From NCBI RefSeq assembly GCF_003935425.1, contig NZ_RHQN01000009.1, forward strand, positions 1-64,000: a stretch of DNA of 64,000 nt. Direction: 5' to 3'. The first letter of the stretch is position 1; each line of letters opens with the position of its first letter. The stretch is from Pseudomonas sp. v388. GTDB lineage: Bacteria > Pseudomonadota > Gammaproteobacteria > Pseudomonadales > Pseudomonadaceae. A program made the position numbers and the translations under genes. This document shows positions 1 through 11,251 of this stretch, piece by piece. The notes below the pieces were generated by a model, which did no database searches, had not been told where the DNA came from, and was given only the letters and a program-made list of their open reading frames with translations.

Positions 1-70
1 AAGGCTTTTTCGTTTCCGTCTGCGCCGGAAGTGGGGCGAATTATAGAGAAACTAAATCGCCCGTCAACCG

Positions 71-1282
71 TTAATTTGAACTTTCTTCCAGTTCCAGCGT
101 TACACGCCCGAAAGCCTTCTTTCCAGCCTGGCAAACATGCGTGGCGCCGAGCTTGAACACAAAGCTGCGATCAACCACTTCACCATCTATACGCACGCCA
201 CCGGATGCCAGCAGATCACGAGCTACTGCAGCGTTTTTCACCAGGCCTGCCTTATTAAGGACGGCCGACACAGGCATATCTTCAAGTCCGGTGATCGAGA
301 TCTCCGGAAGGTCATCTGGCAGCTCGCCTTCTTTCATGCGATTGCCGGCAGAACGATGCGCTGTAGCAGCGGCCTCTTCCCCATGGAAACGCGCGACCAA
401 TTCCTCGGCGAGCTTGATCTTGATATCCCGCGGGTTGGCACCTGCCTCGCATTCAGCCTTCAAGCCTTCGATCTCTTCCATGGAGCGGAAGCTCAGCAGC
501 TCGAAGTAACGCCACATCAATGCATCAGGAATCGAGACCAGCTTGCTGTACATGATGCCCGGCGCTTCCTGGATGCCAACGTAGTTGCCCAGCGACTTGG
601 ACATCTTCTTCACGCCATCCAGCCCTTCCAGCAAAGGCATGGTAAGAATGCATTGCGGCTCCTGCCCATAGGCGCGCTGCAGCTCACGCCCCATCAACAG
701 GTTGAATTTCTGATCGGTACCGCCCAACTCGACATCCGCCTTCAACGCCACCGAGTCATAGCCTTGTACCAACGGGTACAGGAACTCGTGAATGGCGATC
801 GACTGATTGCTCTTGTAGCGCTTGTCGAAGTCATCGCGCTCCAGCATCCGCGCCACGGTGTACTGGGAAGAAAGACGGATGAAATCGGCAGGCGTGAGCT
901 TGTCCATCCAGGTCGAGTTGAACGCGACTTCGGTCTTCTCGGGATCGAGGATCTTGAACACCTGGGATTTGTAGGTCTCGGCATAATCGAGCACCTGTTC
1001 GCGCGTCAGCGGCGGGCGGGTTGCGCTCTTGCCGCTCGGGTCACCGATCATGCCGGTGAAGTCACCTATCAGGAAGATGACGTGATGCCCCAGATCCTGG
1101 AACTGCCGCAGCTTATTGATAAGGACGGTGTGACCCAGATGCAGGTCGGGCGCCGTAGGGTCGAACCCTGCCTTGATACGCAGCGGTTGGCCACGTTTGA
1201 TTTTTGCGACCAGCTCGGCCTCGACCAGCAGTTCATCCGCGCCGCGCTTGATCAGCGCCAGCTGCTCCTCAACCGACTTCAT
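71..1282 (-). CDS. tyrS: Tyrosyl-tRNA synthetase
   Basis: Cytosolic enzyme that charges tRNA-Tyr with tyrosine using ATP. The class I signatures are visible: HLGH (residues 48-51) and KMSKS (226-230), with an S4-like RNA-binding domain at the C-terminus. I start it at the ATG at 1282 (MKSVEEQL...), giving 403 residues. An in-frame start 27 bases upstream exists, but family members begin MKSVEEQ. It is divergent from the M23 peptidase gene. Typical full length with no damage. Confidence 0.97.
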   Translation of the reverse strand: MKSVEEQLALIKRGADELLVEAELVAKIKRGQPLRIKAGFDPTAPDLHLGHTVLINKLRQFQDLGHHVIFLIGDFTGMIGDPSGKSATRPPLTREQVLDYAETYKSQVFKILDPEKTEVAFNSTWMDKLTPADFIRLSSQYTVARMLERDDFDKRYKSNQSIAIHEFLYPLVQGYDSVALKADVELGGTDQKFNLLMGRELQRAYGQEPQCILTMPLLEGLDGVKKMSKSLGNYVGIQEAPGIMYSKLVSIPDALMWRYFELLSFRSMEEIEGLKAECEAGANPRDIKIKLAEELVARFHGEEAAATAHRSAGNRMKEGELPDDLPEISITGLEDMPVSAVLNKAGLVKNAAVARDLLASGGVRIDGEVVDRSFVFKLGATHVCQAGKKAFGRVTLELEESSN

Positions 1283-1385
1283 ACAAGCCCCCATATCAAA
1301 GGGCACCAACCATACAAGATCAGCACCCGATTACAAGTTTTTGCCCAGCCCCCGCCCTTGAATCAGGCGCTGATACTTGAGAGGG

Positions 1386-1414
1386 TTGCTTCGAGCAGGT
1401 TTTGGTTATATTTT
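1386..1414 (+). promoter_or_regulatory. Candidate sigma-70 promoter of the M23 peptidase/anmK pair
   Basis: TTGCTT at 1386-1391 and TATTTT at 1409-1414 are 17 bases apart in an A+T-rich stretch about 70 bases before the peptidase start. This is a pattern match by eye; the overlapping TATATT and TATACA are alternative -10 boxes. Confidence 0.4.
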
Positions 1415-1483
1415 ATACAGTTATTTCATCTTCATCATGTCATTCATCTTTTCCATTTCACCTTTTTCAAAGTCAAATTACCT

Positions 1484-2893
1484 ATGATAGACACACCGCC
1501 TAAAGCGCCCCCGCTTTATCCGAAGACCCACCTGCTCGCTGCAAGCGGCATCGCCGCCTTGCTGAGCCTGGCTCTTTTGGTCTTCCCATCCAGCGAAGTT
1601 GAAGCGAAACGAACGAATCTGGCACTCGATCTGGAAATGCCCACAGATCAGGACGTACAACAAGACGCTCCGCAAGCCGCCCAAGCCACACCCGAGACCA
1701 GCGTTTCTCCATTCGCCCAGATCGACGAAGGCCAGGCGCAAACCGAGGAGACTGCTCAGGCGCAGGCAAAACCTGCCCCGGCGACCAATCCCAACCACCG
1801 GGAAATCATAGTTGCCAAGGGTGACACCCTCTCGACTTTATTTGAAAAAGTCGGCCTGCCCGCCACGGCCGTGCATGAAGTCATGGCCAGCGACAAACAG
1901 GCCCGCCAGTTCAGCAAACTGCAGAACGGCCAGATCCTGCAATTCGAGCTCTCGCCGGATGGCCAGCTCAACCGCATCCACAGCAAACTCAGCGATCTGG
2001 AAACCATCAGCCTGGCCAGGACGGCTGACGGCTTCAGTTTCAGCCGCGAAGTCAGCAAGCCCAACGTACGCAATGCGTATGCACACGGCGTGATCAACAG
2101 CTCGCTTTCATCCTCAGCCCAGCGCGCCGGCCTGTCCCACAGCCTGACCATGGATATGGCCAATATCTTCGGCTATGACGTGGACTTCGCCCAGGACATC
2201 CGCAAGGGCGACGAATTCGACGTCGTGTATGAACAGAAAGTCGTCAACGGCAAGGCCGTCGGCACGGGCAACATTCTTTCGGCCCGATTCACCAACCGGG
2301 GCAAGACCTATACCGCGGTCCGTTACACCAACAAGCAAGGCAACACCAATTACTACACGGCCGAAGGCAACAGCATGCGCAAGGCCTTCATCCGCACACC
2401 GGTGGATTTCGCGCGCATCAGCTCGATGTTTTCCATGGGCCGCAAGCACCCGATCCTGAACAAGATCCGCGCCCACAAAGGCGTGGACTACGCAGCGCCG
2501 CGCGGTACGCCGATCAAGGCTACCGGCGACGGCAAAGTGTTGCTGGCCGGCCGCCGTGGCGGATACGGCAACACGGTCATCATCCAGCACGGTGACACTT
2601 ATCGGACCCTCTATGGTCACATGCAAGGCTTCGCCAAAGGTGTGAAAACCGGTGGCAGCGTCAAGCAGGGCCAAGTGATCGGCTATATTGGAACGACCGG
2701 CCTGTCGACCGGCCCGCACCTGCACTATGAATTCCAGGTCAACGGTGTTCACGTCGACCCGCTTGGGCAGAAGCTTCCGATGGCAGATCCAATTGCCAAA
2801 TCCGAGAAACAGCGGTTCATGCAGCAGAGCCAGCCATTGATGGCGCGCATGGATCAGGAAAAGGCCACCACGCTGGCCTCCAATAAAAGGTAA
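1484..2893 (+). CDS. M23-family peptidoglycan endopeptidase (MepM-like)
   Basis: Predicted inner-membrane-anchored periplasmic metallopeptidase that cuts peptide crosslinks in murein. The order is a short cytoplasmic N-terminus, one membrane segment (about residues 17-37), a low-complexity Gln/Ala linker, an OapA/LysM-like domain (about 105-160), then a C-terminal LytM domain. Zinc and catalytic residues are visible: HKGVD (H331, D335) and HLH (H412, H414). I start at the ATG at 1484 because it gives the membrane anchor; the frame is open far upstream only as antisense to tyrS. anmK follows after 3 bases, so the two are probably co-transcribed, linking murein cutting to recycling of anhydro-muropeptides. 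Confidence 0.9.
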   Translation: MIDTPPKAPPLYPKTHLLAASGIAALLSLALLVFPSSEVEAKRTNLALDLEMPTDQDVQQDAPQAAQATPETSVSPFAQIDEGQAQTEETAQAQAKPAPATNPNHREIIVAKGDTLSTLFEKVGLPATAVHEVMASDKQARQFSKLQNGQILQFELSPDGQLNRIHSKLSDLETISLARTADGFSFSREVSKPNVRNAYAHGVINSSLSSSAQRAGLSHSLTMDMANIFGYDVDFAQDIRKGDEFDVVYEQKVVNGKAVGTGNILSARFTNRGKTYTAVRYTNKQGNTNYYTAEGNSMRKAFIRTPVDFARISSMFSMGRKHPILNKIRAHKGVDYAAPRGTPIKATGDGKVLLAGRRGGYGNTVIIQHGDTYRTLYGHMQGFAKGVKTGGSVKQGQVIGYIGTTGLSTGPHLHYEFQVNGVHVDPLGQKLPMADPIAKSEKQRFMQQSQPLMARMDQEKATTLASNKR

Positions 2894-3991
<1,098 letters not shown>

Positions 3992-4004
3992 ACCTGCCCG
4001 GAAT

Positions 4005-4036
4005 GCAAAACGCCGCGCAGATGCGCGGCGTTTTGC
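4005..4036. terminator. Bidirectional terminator between anmK and erpA
   Basis: A perfect 14-base inverted repeat (4005-4018 with 4023-4036) with a 4-base loop. The G+C core is flanked by A4 and T4, so the hairpin has a T-run in both directions. It sits between two convergent genes. Confidence 0.92.
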
Positions 4037-4050
4037 TGTACGGCAATCGA

Positions 4051-4401
4051 TCAGATCGAGAAAGACGAACCGCAACCGCACGTAGTCGTGGCGTTTGGAT
4101 TCTTGATCACGAAACGCGAACCTTCCAGACCTTCCTGGTAATCCACTTCCGCGCCAGCCAGATATTGAAAACTCATTGGGTCTACAACCAGGCTGACCCC
4201 TTCGCGCTCGACGATGGTGTCGTCGTCCGCTACGTCTTCATCGAAGGTGAAGCCGTACTGGAAACCCGAGCAACCGCCCCCGGTCACGAAAACGCGCAGC
4301 TTCAGACGATCATTGCCTTCTTCGTCGACCAGGGTTTTCACCTTGTGCGCCGCACCAGGGGTGAATTCCAGAGCCGTAGGAGTGAAGGATTCAACGCTCA
4401 T
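4051..4401 (-). CDS. erpA: Iron-sulfur cluster insertion protein ErpA
   Basis: A-type carrier that delivers Fe-S clusters to apo-proteins. At 116 residues it has family length, and the three conserved cysteines are C44 (GGGCSGFQ), C108 and C110 (CGCGSSFSI at the C-terminus). It has a good promoter candidate at 4448-4477 and converges on anmK across a shared terminator. Confidence 0.95.
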   Translation of the reverse strand: MSVESFTPTALEFTPGAAHKVKTLVDEEGNDRLKLRVFVTGGGCSGFQYGFTFDEDVADDDTIVEREGVSLVVDPMSFQYLAGAEVDYQEGLEGSRFVIKNPNATTTCGCGSSFSI

Positions 4402-4447
4402 GTCAGATATCTCCCGGCGTTAGCCGTCGTAATGCGTAATGGCGGGC

Positions 4448-4477
4448 ATTATCCGCTTGTCCCAGAATTTTGGTCAA
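4448..4477 (-). promoter_or_regulatory. Candidate sigma-70 promoter of erpA
   Basis: On the minus strand TTGACC (4472-4477) and GATAAT (4448-4453) are separated by 18 bases, about 50 bases upstream of the erpA start. Both boxes match consensus well. Assigned by eye. Confidence 0.55.
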
Positions 4478-4547
4478 CTATTTGCAGAGCAGCGGTAAAC
4501 ACCGGGCTGCAAGCGCGACGACGACTCGCTCGTAGCCCGATATAGCC

Positions 4548-5582
4548 TCAAGGCATCATGCCCGCATGGGACAGACCCAGACGCTCGTCAAGACCAAACA
4601 GAATATTCATGTTCTGCACTGCCTGACCCGAAGCGCCCTTGACCAGGTTATCGATGACCGACAAGACCACCACCAGATCGCCGCCTTGTGGACGATGCAC
4701 GGCAATCCGGCACACATTGGCGCCGCGCACACTGCGGGTCTCCGGGTGACTGCCCGCCGGCATCACATCCACAAAAGGCTCGTCGGCGTAACGCTTCTCG
4801 AACAGCGCTTGCAGATCCACCGACGTGTCGACGACGGTCGCATATAGCGTGGAATGGATACCGCGGATCATCGGTGTCAGGTGTGGCACGAAAGTCAGAC
4901 CGACGTCCCCGCCCGCCGCGCGACGCAGGCCTTGAGTGATTTCCGGCAGATGCCGATGTCCTTTCACCGCGTACGCCTTGAAGCTTTCATTGGCCTCGGA
5001 GTACAGCGAGCCCAGGCTCAAGCCACGCCCGGCGCCGCTGACGCCGGATTTGCAGTCGGCGATCAGGCGCGAGTTATCGGCAATGCCTGCTTCGAGCAAC
5101 GGCAGGAACCCCAGTTGAGTGGCGGTCGGGTAGCAACCGGGAACGGCGATGAGGCGAGCAGTTCTGATCTGTTCGCGATTCACTTCCGGCAAACCGTAGA
5201 CCGCGTCCTTGAGCAGTTCCGGCGCGCCATGGGGCTGGCCGTACCACTTGGCCCACTCGACCGGGTCCTGCAGGCGGAAATCTGCGGACAGATCGATGAC
5301 CTTGGTTCCGGCCGCCAGCAGTTCGCCGGCCAGAGCATGGGCAACCCCGTGCGGTGTAGCAAAGAACACCACGTCGCACGCGCCGAGGGTAGCGATGTCA
5401 GGAACGCTGAAGGCCAGGCCGTCATAGTGACCTCGCAGATTAGGGTACATATCGGCGACTGGCAGGCCGGCCTCCGAGCGGGAGGTAATCACTACCACTT
5501 CTGCTTGCGGATGCTGTGCCAACAGACGCAGCAGCTCGACTCCGGTATAACCCGTGCCGCCGACGATTCCGACCTTGACCAT
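4548..5582 (-). CDS. argC: N-acetyl-gamma-glutamyl-phosphate reductase
   Basis: NADPH-dependent third step of arginine biosynthesis, reducing N-acetylglutamyl phosphate to the semialdehyde. The 344-residue protein shows the dinucleotide-binding GGTGYTG at residues 8-14 and the catalytic cysteine C150 in VPGCYPTA. It is a single gene, upstream of erpA on the same strand but with 146 bases between, and erpA seems to have its own promoter. Confidence 0.97.
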   Translation of the reverse strand: MVKVGIVGGTGYTGVELLRLLAQHPQAEVVVITSRSEAGLPVADMYPNLRGHYDGLAFSVPDIATLGACDVVFFATPHGVAHALAGELLAAGTKVIDLSADFRLQDPVEWAKWYGQPHGAPELLKDAVYGLPEVNREQIRTARLIAVPGCYPTATQLGFLPLLEAGIADNSRLIADCKSGVSGAGRGLSLGSLYSEANESFKAYAVKGHRHLPEITQGLRRAAGGDVGLTFVPHLTPMIRGIHSTLYATVVDTSVDLQALFEKRYADEPFVDVMPAGSHPETRSVRGANVCRIAVHRPQGGDLVVVLSVIDNLVKGASGQAVQNMNILFGLDERLGLSHAGMMP

Positions 5583-5715
5583 AACCTGCCCTCAACGAAA
5601 CAACTGGAAAGCCGTCGATGATATGGGCCTTGGGCCGATGCGACAACCGACAACGTGACGTATGGCCGCTCAAGCCACTACTATTCGGGCACCGTGAACC
5701 TGGGAAATCGAGAAA

Positions 5716-6147
5716 ATGCTCTTTTTATGGATCAAAGCGCTGCATATCGTATCAATGGTCTGCTGGTTTGCCGGCCTGTTCTACCTGCCAAGGCTGTTCG
5801 TCTACCACTCGATGAGCGAAGACACCGTCAGCCGTGACCGCTTCAACGTGATGCAGCGCAAGCTCTATCGCGGCATCATGGGTCCGGCGATGATCGCCAC
5901 CCTGATCTTCGGCGGCTGGTTGATCAGCTTCAATCCTGGCGGGTATTTCGGTCAGGGCGGATGGATGCACGCCAAGCTCACTCTGGTCGTCCTGCTGATC
6001 GGCTATCACCATATGTGCGGCGCGCAGGTCAAACGCTTTGCCCGCGGCGAGAAAGGCCGCAGCCATGTGTTTTATCGCTGGTTCAATGAAGTGCCGGTTC
6101 TGATCCTGCTGGCCATCGTCATTCTGGTAGTCGTCAAACCGTTCTGA
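5716..6147 (+). CDS. hemJ: HemJ-like protoporphyrinogen IX oxidase
   Basis: Small integral membrane protein (143 residues, four predicted helices) of the HemJ/UPF0093 family, which oxidises protoporphyrinogen IX in haem synthesis. Family-conserved residues are present: H10 (KALH) and K87 (MHAKL). The function follows from family knowledge. The next gene starts 46 bases downstream on the same strand. Confidence 0.85.
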   Translation: MLFLWIKALHIVSMVCWFAGLFYLPRLFVYHSMSEDTVSRDRFNVMQRKLYRGIMGPAMIATLIFGGWLISFNPGGYFGQGGWMHAKLTLVVLLIGYHHMCGAQVKRFARGEKGRSHVFYRWFNEVPVLILLAIVILVVVKPF

Positions 6148-6193
6148 TGAAGGCAACGCTCTGTTTCGAGACGTCCGGACCAAGGAAGCCGTC

Positions 6194-7105
6194 ATGACTG
6201 ACACCCATTACAAGATCATGTTCGAAGGCAAGGTCCGCGAGGGCGTCTCGCTGGAAACCGCCAGGCTGAATCTGGCCAATCTGTTCAAAAGCGAGACGGC
6301 CGCCGTTGAAAAGCTGTTCAACGGCCAGCCGGTGGCCTTGAAACGCGGAGTCTCGCGTCCCGAGGCCGAGCGCTATCTCAAGGCGCTCAATGAAATCGGC
6401 ATCGAGGCGCACATTGAAGAGGATCACGAGATCAGCTTCAGCCTGGACGAAGTCCACATGCAGCAACCCTCGTCACCCTACACAGCGGCGGCCGCGTCCC
6501 CCTATGCACCGCCGCGCGCAGAGGTCAGCGCCCAGTCGCCCCGCTACTCCACCCTCAAGGTGTTCAGCGTGCAAGGCCGCATCGGTCGGGCGCGCTACCT
6601 GGCCTGGACTCTGGTCATGAGCGTGGCGCTGATAATGGCAGGGTTCGTGTGCCTGTTGATCATGAGCGTTGATCTCACCATCGGCGGGCTGCTCGCGGCG
6701 TTGCTGGCTGCCGCGTTCATTTGCGTCAACGTTCAGATGGGTGTGCAACGTGCCCATGATGCCGGTTGGTCGGGCTGGGTGTTATTGCTCAATCTGGTGC
6801 CCTTCGTCAGCAGCATCTTTCCCATCGTGCTGGTCGCGATGCCGGGCAATACGGGTCCGAACCGTTATGGCGCCCCCGCGCCACCCAACACTCGGGCCGT
6901 GAACGTCCTGGCGTGGATGTGGGTGATGCTGATTGCGCTGATCATTTTCGGCAGCGTGGCCGGTGGTCTGACAGCGTTTCAGGAGCAGATAGAAGCCTCC
7001 ACCATCGAGTACGAGCAGTCGTTACCTGCCGACGATGACCCGCAAAGCGATTCCGCAGAACCGGACTCGTCCCTGGAAAGCGAGGAGCAACGGCATGAAA
7101 CGTGA
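6194..7105 (+). CDS. DUF805-family membrane protein with an extra N-terminal domain
   Basis: Protein of 303 residues and unknown function. Residues 1-80 look like a small soluble alpha/beta domain (FEGKVREGVSLE...). A Pro/Ala-rich linker (about 92-118) leads to a DUF805 region with GRIGRARYL and QRAHDAGWSGW, the signatures of that family, and several membrane helices (about 132-260). The C-terminal tail is strongly acidic. No catalytic residues are evident. Confidence 0.75.
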   Translation: MTDTHYKIMFEGKVREGVSLETARLNLANLFKSETAAVEKLFNGQPVALKRGVSRPEAERYLKALNEIGIEAHIEEDHEISFSLDEVHMQQPSSPYTAAAASPYAPPRAEVSAQSPRYSTLKVFSVQGRIGRARYLAWTLVMSVALIMAGFVCLLIMSVDLTIGGLLAALLAAAFICVNVQMGVQRAHDAGWSGWVLLLNLVPFVSSIFPIVLVAMPGNTGPNRYGAPAPPNTRAVNVLAWMWVMLIALIIFGSVAGGLTAFQEQIEASTIEYEQSLPADDDPQSDSAEPDSSLESEEQRHET

Positions 7106-7165
7106 CGTTGACGCCCCGTTGCAGGTCTTATCGCCGGACCTGCGATACGTCGATTGGAGAACTGC

Positions 7166-7942
7166 ATGACCCGTTACGCCCTCATTACCGGAGCATCCAG
7201 CGGCATCGGCCTGGCGATGGCTGAAGCACTGGCGCGTCGTGGTCGCAACCTGCTGCTGGTCGCACGTCGGCGTGATCTGCTGGAAACCATTGCCCTGGAG
7301 CTAACCCAGCGGTTCGGCGTGGAAGTGCTGATCCGCGCTTGCGACCTGGGCGAACCGCTGCGGCTTTCCGGGTTTCTGCTGGAGCTGGAAGACGGCGCCC
7401 ACCAGATCGACCTGCTGGTCAACGCCGCCGGTATCGGTACCAGCGGCCCATTCCTGGCCCAGGACTGGAGCACCGAGCAGGACCTGATCGACCTGAACAT
7501 CCTGGCGCTGACCCGACTGTGCCACACGGTTGGCAACCTGATGGCACTGCAAGGTGGCGGGCAGATTCTCAACGTAGCCTCGGTCGCCGCCTTCCAGCCC
7601 GGGCCGTGGATGAGTACCTACTACGCCAGCAAGGCTTACGTGCTGCACTTCTCCGAAGGTCTGCGCGAGGAAGCCAAAAAGAGCGGCGTGAAGGTTTCGG
7701 TGCTCTGCCCCGGCCCGACCCGTACTGCGTTCTTCCGCACCGCCCTGCTTCAGGTCAAGGAAGAACGCATGATCTCTCCCGAAGAGGTCGCACTGTATAC
7801 CGTGCGGGCATTGGCCAAGAACCGGGCCGTGATCATTCCGGGCTGGCGCAACAAACTATGGACCTTCAGTCCACGCCTGGTCTCGCGCTGGCTTGCCCGG
7901 CAAATCAGCGGCTACATCAATAAAGCGTGCTGCCCTCGCTAG
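7166..7942 (+). CDS. Short-chain dehydrogenase/reductase
   Basis: Classical SDR of 258 residues with the cofactor motif TGASSGIG (residues 8-15), NAAG, the catalytic serine in NVASVA, and Y152-x3-K156. The substrate is unknown; the family reduces or oxidises alcohols and ketones with NAD(P)H. I choose the ATG at 7166 because GGAG lies 6 bases upstream; a TTG at 7154 is in frame but lacks such a site. The C-terminal segment RLVSRWLARQISG may be a membrane-associating helix. Confidence 0.85.
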   Translation: MTRYALITGASSGIGLAMAEALARRGRNLLLVARRRDLLETIALELTQRFGVEVLIRACDLGEPLRLSGFLLELEDGAHQIDLLVNAAGIGTSGPFLAQDWSTEQDLIDLNILALTRLCHTVGNLMALQGGGQILNVASVAAFQPGPWMSTYYASKAYVLHFSEGLREEAKKSGVKVSVLCPGPTRTAFFRTALLQVKEERMISPEEVALYTVRALAKNRAVIIPGWRNKLWTFSPRLVSRWLARQISGYINKACCPR

Positions 7943-8005
7943 TGACACAATGGCCGGGCATCCCAAAGGTTCTGACCTCACCCCACCGACAAGGAGCACA
8001 GGGTA

Positions 8006-8344
8006 ATGGATACGTTGTTTACCAAGATCATCAACCGGGAAATCCCGGCCAGGATCATCTACGAAGATGATCAGGTCCTGGCCTTCCACGACATCGCCCC
8101 ACAGGCACCGGTACATTTTCTGGTCATCCCGAAAAAGCCCATCCGCACTCTTAACGACCTCACCGAGGACGACAAGGGTCTTGCCGGCCACATTCTGTTC
8201 ACCGCACAGCGGCTGGCCAAAGAGTTGGGCTGTGAGGACGGTTTCCGTGTGGTGATGAACTGCAACGAACTCGGCGGCCAGACCGTCTATCACATTCACA
8301 TGCACGTGCTTGGTCAGCGCCAGATGACCTGGCCACCGGGCTGA
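8006..8344 (+). CDS. HIT-family nucleotide hydrolase (HinT-like)
   Basis: Purine nucleoside phosphoramidase-like protein of 112 residues, the usual length of bacterial HinT. The histidine triad HIHMH lies at residues 96-100, followed by V. A clear AAGGAG precedes the ATG. HinT proteins hydrolyse AMP-N-linked compounds; the physiological substrate here is not deducible. Confidence 0.9.
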   Translation: MDTLFTKIINREIPARIIYEDDQVLAFHDIAPQAPVHFLVIPKKPIRTLNDLTEDDKGLAGHILFTAQRLAKELGCEDGFRVVMNCNELGGQTVYHIHMHVLGQRQMTWPPG

Positions 8345-8462
8345 TCGTTCAGCGGCAGACACCCTGCCCAGGCCCGTTCCAGAGCCTGCAGGGTGATTCC
8401 GCTCAAGCCGGAACGCCTCGATTGGGGTAGACTGCCGGCTGTGGATCATTCCGGAGGTGCCC

Positions 8463-9110
8463 ATGGCTACCGAACGTCACTACTCCCCCTTGGACCGTTT
8501 GCTGCTGCAAGCTGATAGCGCGATGCGCACCTTGCTGCCTTCGAGCGGTCACTCTCAACGCCCTTCGCCCGCCATCATCAAGCCCGAACACAAGATGAGC
8601 GAGAGCGACACCCGGCACGTCGCAGGCTTGATGCGCATCAACCATACCGGTGAAGTCTGTGCCCAAGCGCTCTATCAAGGGCAGGCACTGACCGCGAGGC
8701 TGCCCAAGGTTCGCAAAGCGATGGAGCACGCGGCCGAAGAAGAAATCGATCACCTGGTCTGGTGTGAACAGCGTATCAATCAGCTGGGCAGCCATACCAG
8801 CGTGCTCAACCCGGTGTTTTACGGACTGTCCTTCGGCATCGGCGCAGCCGCCGGGCTGATCAGTGACAGGGTAAGCCTGGGGTTTGTGGCAGCCACCGAA
8901 GATCAGGTTTGCAAGCACCTGAGTGAACACCTGGAGCAGATTCCTGCCGAAGACAGCAAGTCCCGGGCAATCCTGGAGCAAATGCTGGTCGACGAGGAGC
9001 ATCACTCTGAATCGGCATTGGAGGCCGGTGGCTTGCGCTTCCCAGCCCCGATCAAGTTCGGCATGAGTATCCTGGCCAAGGTCATGACCAAGAGTACTTA
9101 CCGGATCTGA
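8463..9110 (+). CDS. coq7: Demethoxyubiquinone hydroxylase Coq7
   Basis: Di-iron, membrane-associated hydroxylase for the penultimate step of ubiquinone synthesis. The 215-residue protein carries the carboxylate/histidine ligand motifs ([16 protein letters not shown] and VDEEHHSE). GGAGG at 8453-8457 sits 5 bases before the ATG at 8463; a GTG two codons earlier is less likely because it overlaps that site. Confidence 0.94.
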   Translation: MATERHYSPLDRLLLQADSAMRTLLPSSGHSQRPSPAIIKPEHKMSESDTRHVAGLMRINHTGEVCAQALYQGQALTARLPKVRKAMEHAAEEEIDHLVWCEQRINQLGSHTSVLNPVFYGLSFGIGAAAGLISDRVSLGFVAATEDQVCKHLSEHLEQIPAEDSKSRAILEQMLVDEEHHSESALEAGGLRFPAPIKFGMSILAKVMTKSTYRI

Positions 9111-9137
9111 GAAAACCCGGACCCTCACGCTTGTCGT

Positions 9138-9226
9138 GCAGGAGCGAGCTTGATCGCGAAGGCGTTTTTTCAGCCGATGCGAATGCTGGCTTGTTGCGGC
9201 TTTTCCGCCAGCAAGCCGGCTCCTGC
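9138..9226. repeat. REP-type inverted repeat pair
   Basis: GCAGGAGCGAGCTTG at 9138 is mirrored by a copy ending GGCTCCTGC at 9226, both resembling the common Pseudomonas REP palindrome. It occupies the intergenic space after coq7. Confidence 0.6.
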
Positions 9227-9266
9227 AAGGATCACGGTGAACCGTGACTACGCAGGGCTGGAATCC

Positions 9267-9689
9267 TCAACCCAGCTCGACGATCTCGTAATCGTGAGTG
9301 ATCTCTACGCCGGCATTGCCGAGCATGATCGACGCCGAGCAGTATTTCTCCGCAGACAGCTCGATGGCCCGCTTGACCTGAGCTTCCTTCAGGCCTCGGC
9401 CCTTCACCACGAAATGCAGATGGATCTTGGTGAACACCTTGGGATCTTCATCCGCACGCTCGGCCTCAAGAAATGCTTCGCAGCTTTCCACCGGCTGCCG
9501 CGATTTCTTGAGAATGCTTACGACGTCAAAGTTGCTGCAACCGCCCAGGCCGATCAGTACCATTTCCATGGGCCTGACACCCAGGTTGCGACCGCCGCTT
9601 TCGGGCGGGCCATCCATGACCACTACGTGGCCACTACCGGACTCGCCGAGAAACATGGCTTCGCCAGCCCATTGAATGCGTGCCTTCAT
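9267..9689 (-). CDS. OsmC/Ohr-family protein (YhfA-like)
   Basis: Protein of 140 residues in the OsmC family, thiol-dependent peroxide-handling proteins. The family feature GLGGCSNFD holds the N-terminal conserved cysteine, and KYCSAS holds the second. I start at MKARIQWAG (9689), as in related proteins; the frame is open upstream but that part is not family sequence. It is convergent with coq7 and divergent from vfr. Confidence 0.85.
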   Translation of the reverse strand: MKARIQWAGEAMFLGESGSGHVVVMDGPPESGGRNLGVRPMEMVLIGLGGCSNFDVVSILKKSRQPVESCEAFLEAERADEDPKVFTKIHLHFVVKGRGLKEAQVKRAIELSAEKYCSASIMLGNAGVEITHDYEIVELG

Positions 9690-9890
9690 GGCCCGGTCTC
9701 CACTGATAAAAAAGGGTCGCCAGCTTAGCACACAGGGTGCGTCGTCAACCGCAGCGTCATAAAAGCACGCAACTGGCAGATAAAACGTAGGAAGTTTCCC
9801 AAATGCCTGCAAACTGATGTCAAAGTGCTCCCGATAATCGCGGCGCAGCCGATACGCAGTTTGACGAAGGACCTTTTTTGGAATTCACGC

Positions 9891-10535
9891 ATGGTCGCAA
9901 TCACTCCACCATCAAAAATAAAAAGTCTGGACAAGCTTCTTGCCCACGCGCAGCGGCGTCGGTGTGCCGCCAAGAGCGACATCATCTGCGCCGGTGATCG
10001 TTCCGATTCGCTGTTTCTGATTCTCAAAGGGTCGGTCACGATCCTGATCGAGGATAACGAAGGCCGGGAAATGATCGTCGCGTACCTCAACAGCGGGGAC
10101 TACTTCGGCGAATTGGGTCTGTTCGAGCAACCCGGCAGTGAATCCACGCGCAGCGCCTGGGTACGGGCCAAGACCGAGTGCGAAATCGCGGAGATCTCTT
10201 ACGCCAGATTCCGTGAGCTGGCCCAGCTGCACCCCGAGATCCTGTACTCGCTGTGCAGCCAGATGGCTGATCGCCTGCGCAACACGACCCGCAAGGTCGG
10301 CGACCTGGCGTTCCTCGACGTAACCGGCCGGGTGGCACGCACGCTTCTGGACCTGTGCAAACAGCCCGACGCAATGACGCACCCCGACGGCATGCAGATC
10401 AAGATCACCCGCCAGGAAATCGGCCGTATCGTCGGTTGTTCACGGGAGATGGTCGGTCGCGTGCTCAAAGCCCTGGAAGAGCAGAATCTGGTCGATGTGA
10501 AAGGCAAGACGATGGTGGTGTTCGGAACGCGCTGA
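9891..10535 (+). CDS. vfr: cAMP-responsive regulator Vfr (CRP homologue)
   Basis: Transcription factor of 214 residues with an N-terminal cyclic-nucleotide domain ([12 protein letters not shown]...TRSAWVRA) and a C-terminal helix-turn-helix ([26 protein letters not shown]) that is identical or nearly so to CRP/Vfr. In P. aeruginosa Vfr controls virulence and catabolic genes; other pseudomonads use it differently. The start at 9891 (MVAITPPSK) matches the family start. Confidence 0.94.
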   Translation: MVAITPPSKIKSLDKLLAHAQRRRCAAKSDIICAGDRSDSLFLILKGSVTILIEDNEGREMIVAYLNSGDYFGELGLFEQPGSESTRSAWVRAKTECEIAEISYARFRELAQLHPEILYSLCSQMADRLRNTTRKVGDLAFLDVTGRVARTLLDLCKQPDAMTHPDGMQIKITRQEIGRIVGCSREMVGRVLKALEEQNLVDVKGKTMVVFGTR

Positions 10536-10543
10536 TTTGCCTG

Positions 10544-11239
10544 TCAGAGTCGAGCCAGCATCTGGTGGTAGGCGCTTGCGAGATGTCGGAAAACGTCAGC
10601 CTCAGGGTAGGCTTCACGCAAAGCGACGTGGCTTTCAGCCCGCACGCGTGAGTCCAGCTCGCACAGTTGATTGAAAAGATTGACCGCCGCCACCATCTGC
10701 TCACGCTCGTCATCCAGCAGCAGTGCGCCATGAGCCAGCACCACCGGACGCAAGCCACCCTGGCTGGCCCGCCAGCGCTGGGCCGTGCCGACCATCTTGC
10801 GGCCGCCGAGGTTGACGTTGAAACGTCCGTCGCAGAACGCGCCCTCCACTTCCCCCAGTGAAGCGTCGCCGCCCAGCGCACCCAGCACATCCAGAATCGG
10901 CTGGCACAGACGACGATAGGCGGTTTCGATCCGGTCGCGATCCAGGTCGCTGGAAGGTTGCGCGTAGATCAGGGCGATGTTCACTGTGGCCGACGATTGC
11001 GGCACCGGCTCGCCTCCGGTTTCCCGCAACAGGATCGGCCAGCCGCTGTCCGCCAGGGTTTCACCGGCCTGGGTAAACCCCGGCAGACGACTCATCCTTC
11101 GCGGCATCACCAAGGCCCGGTCGCTGGGCCGCCAGAACAGCAGCCGATGATCAGCCTCGCCCGCGCAGACCGAGGCCAGCAGATCCTGCTCAGCCTGCAG
11201 GCCCTTCTCCACACACAGGTCGACGATCAGCTCGGACAT
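10544..11239 (-). CDS. Lipoate-protein ligase A/B-family protein
   Basis: Protein of 231 residues from the biotin/lipoate ligase superfamily. Visible signatures are RETGGEPVPQ (the RxTGG substrate loop) and GRKMVGTAQRW with the catalytic-type lysine. It could be a lipoate ligase or an octanoyl/lipoyl amidotransferase; the sequence does not decide. It starts 12 bases after the trpC stop, so it is probably the last gene of the trpGDC transcript, and it converges on vfr. Confidence 0.75.
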   Translation of the reverse strand: MSELIVDLCVEKGLQAEQDLLASVCAGEADHRLLFWRPSDRALVMPRRMSRLPGFTQAGETLADSGWPILLRETGGEPVPQSSATVNIALIYAQPSSDLDRDRIETAYRRLCQPILDVLGALGGDASLGEVEGAFCDGRFNVNLGGRKMVGTAQRWRASQGGLRPVVLAHGALLLDDEREQMVAAVNLFNQLCELDSRVRAESHVALREAYPEADVFRHLASAYHQMLARL

Positions 11240-11251
11240 GGCAGGTTCATC

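Noticed and set aside
137-1483. Long plus-strand open frame antisense to tyrS, in frame with the M23 peptidase
   Set aside because: It mirrors tyrS codons; the peptidase has a normal start at 1484 with a membrane anchor, and nothing upstream resembles a domain.
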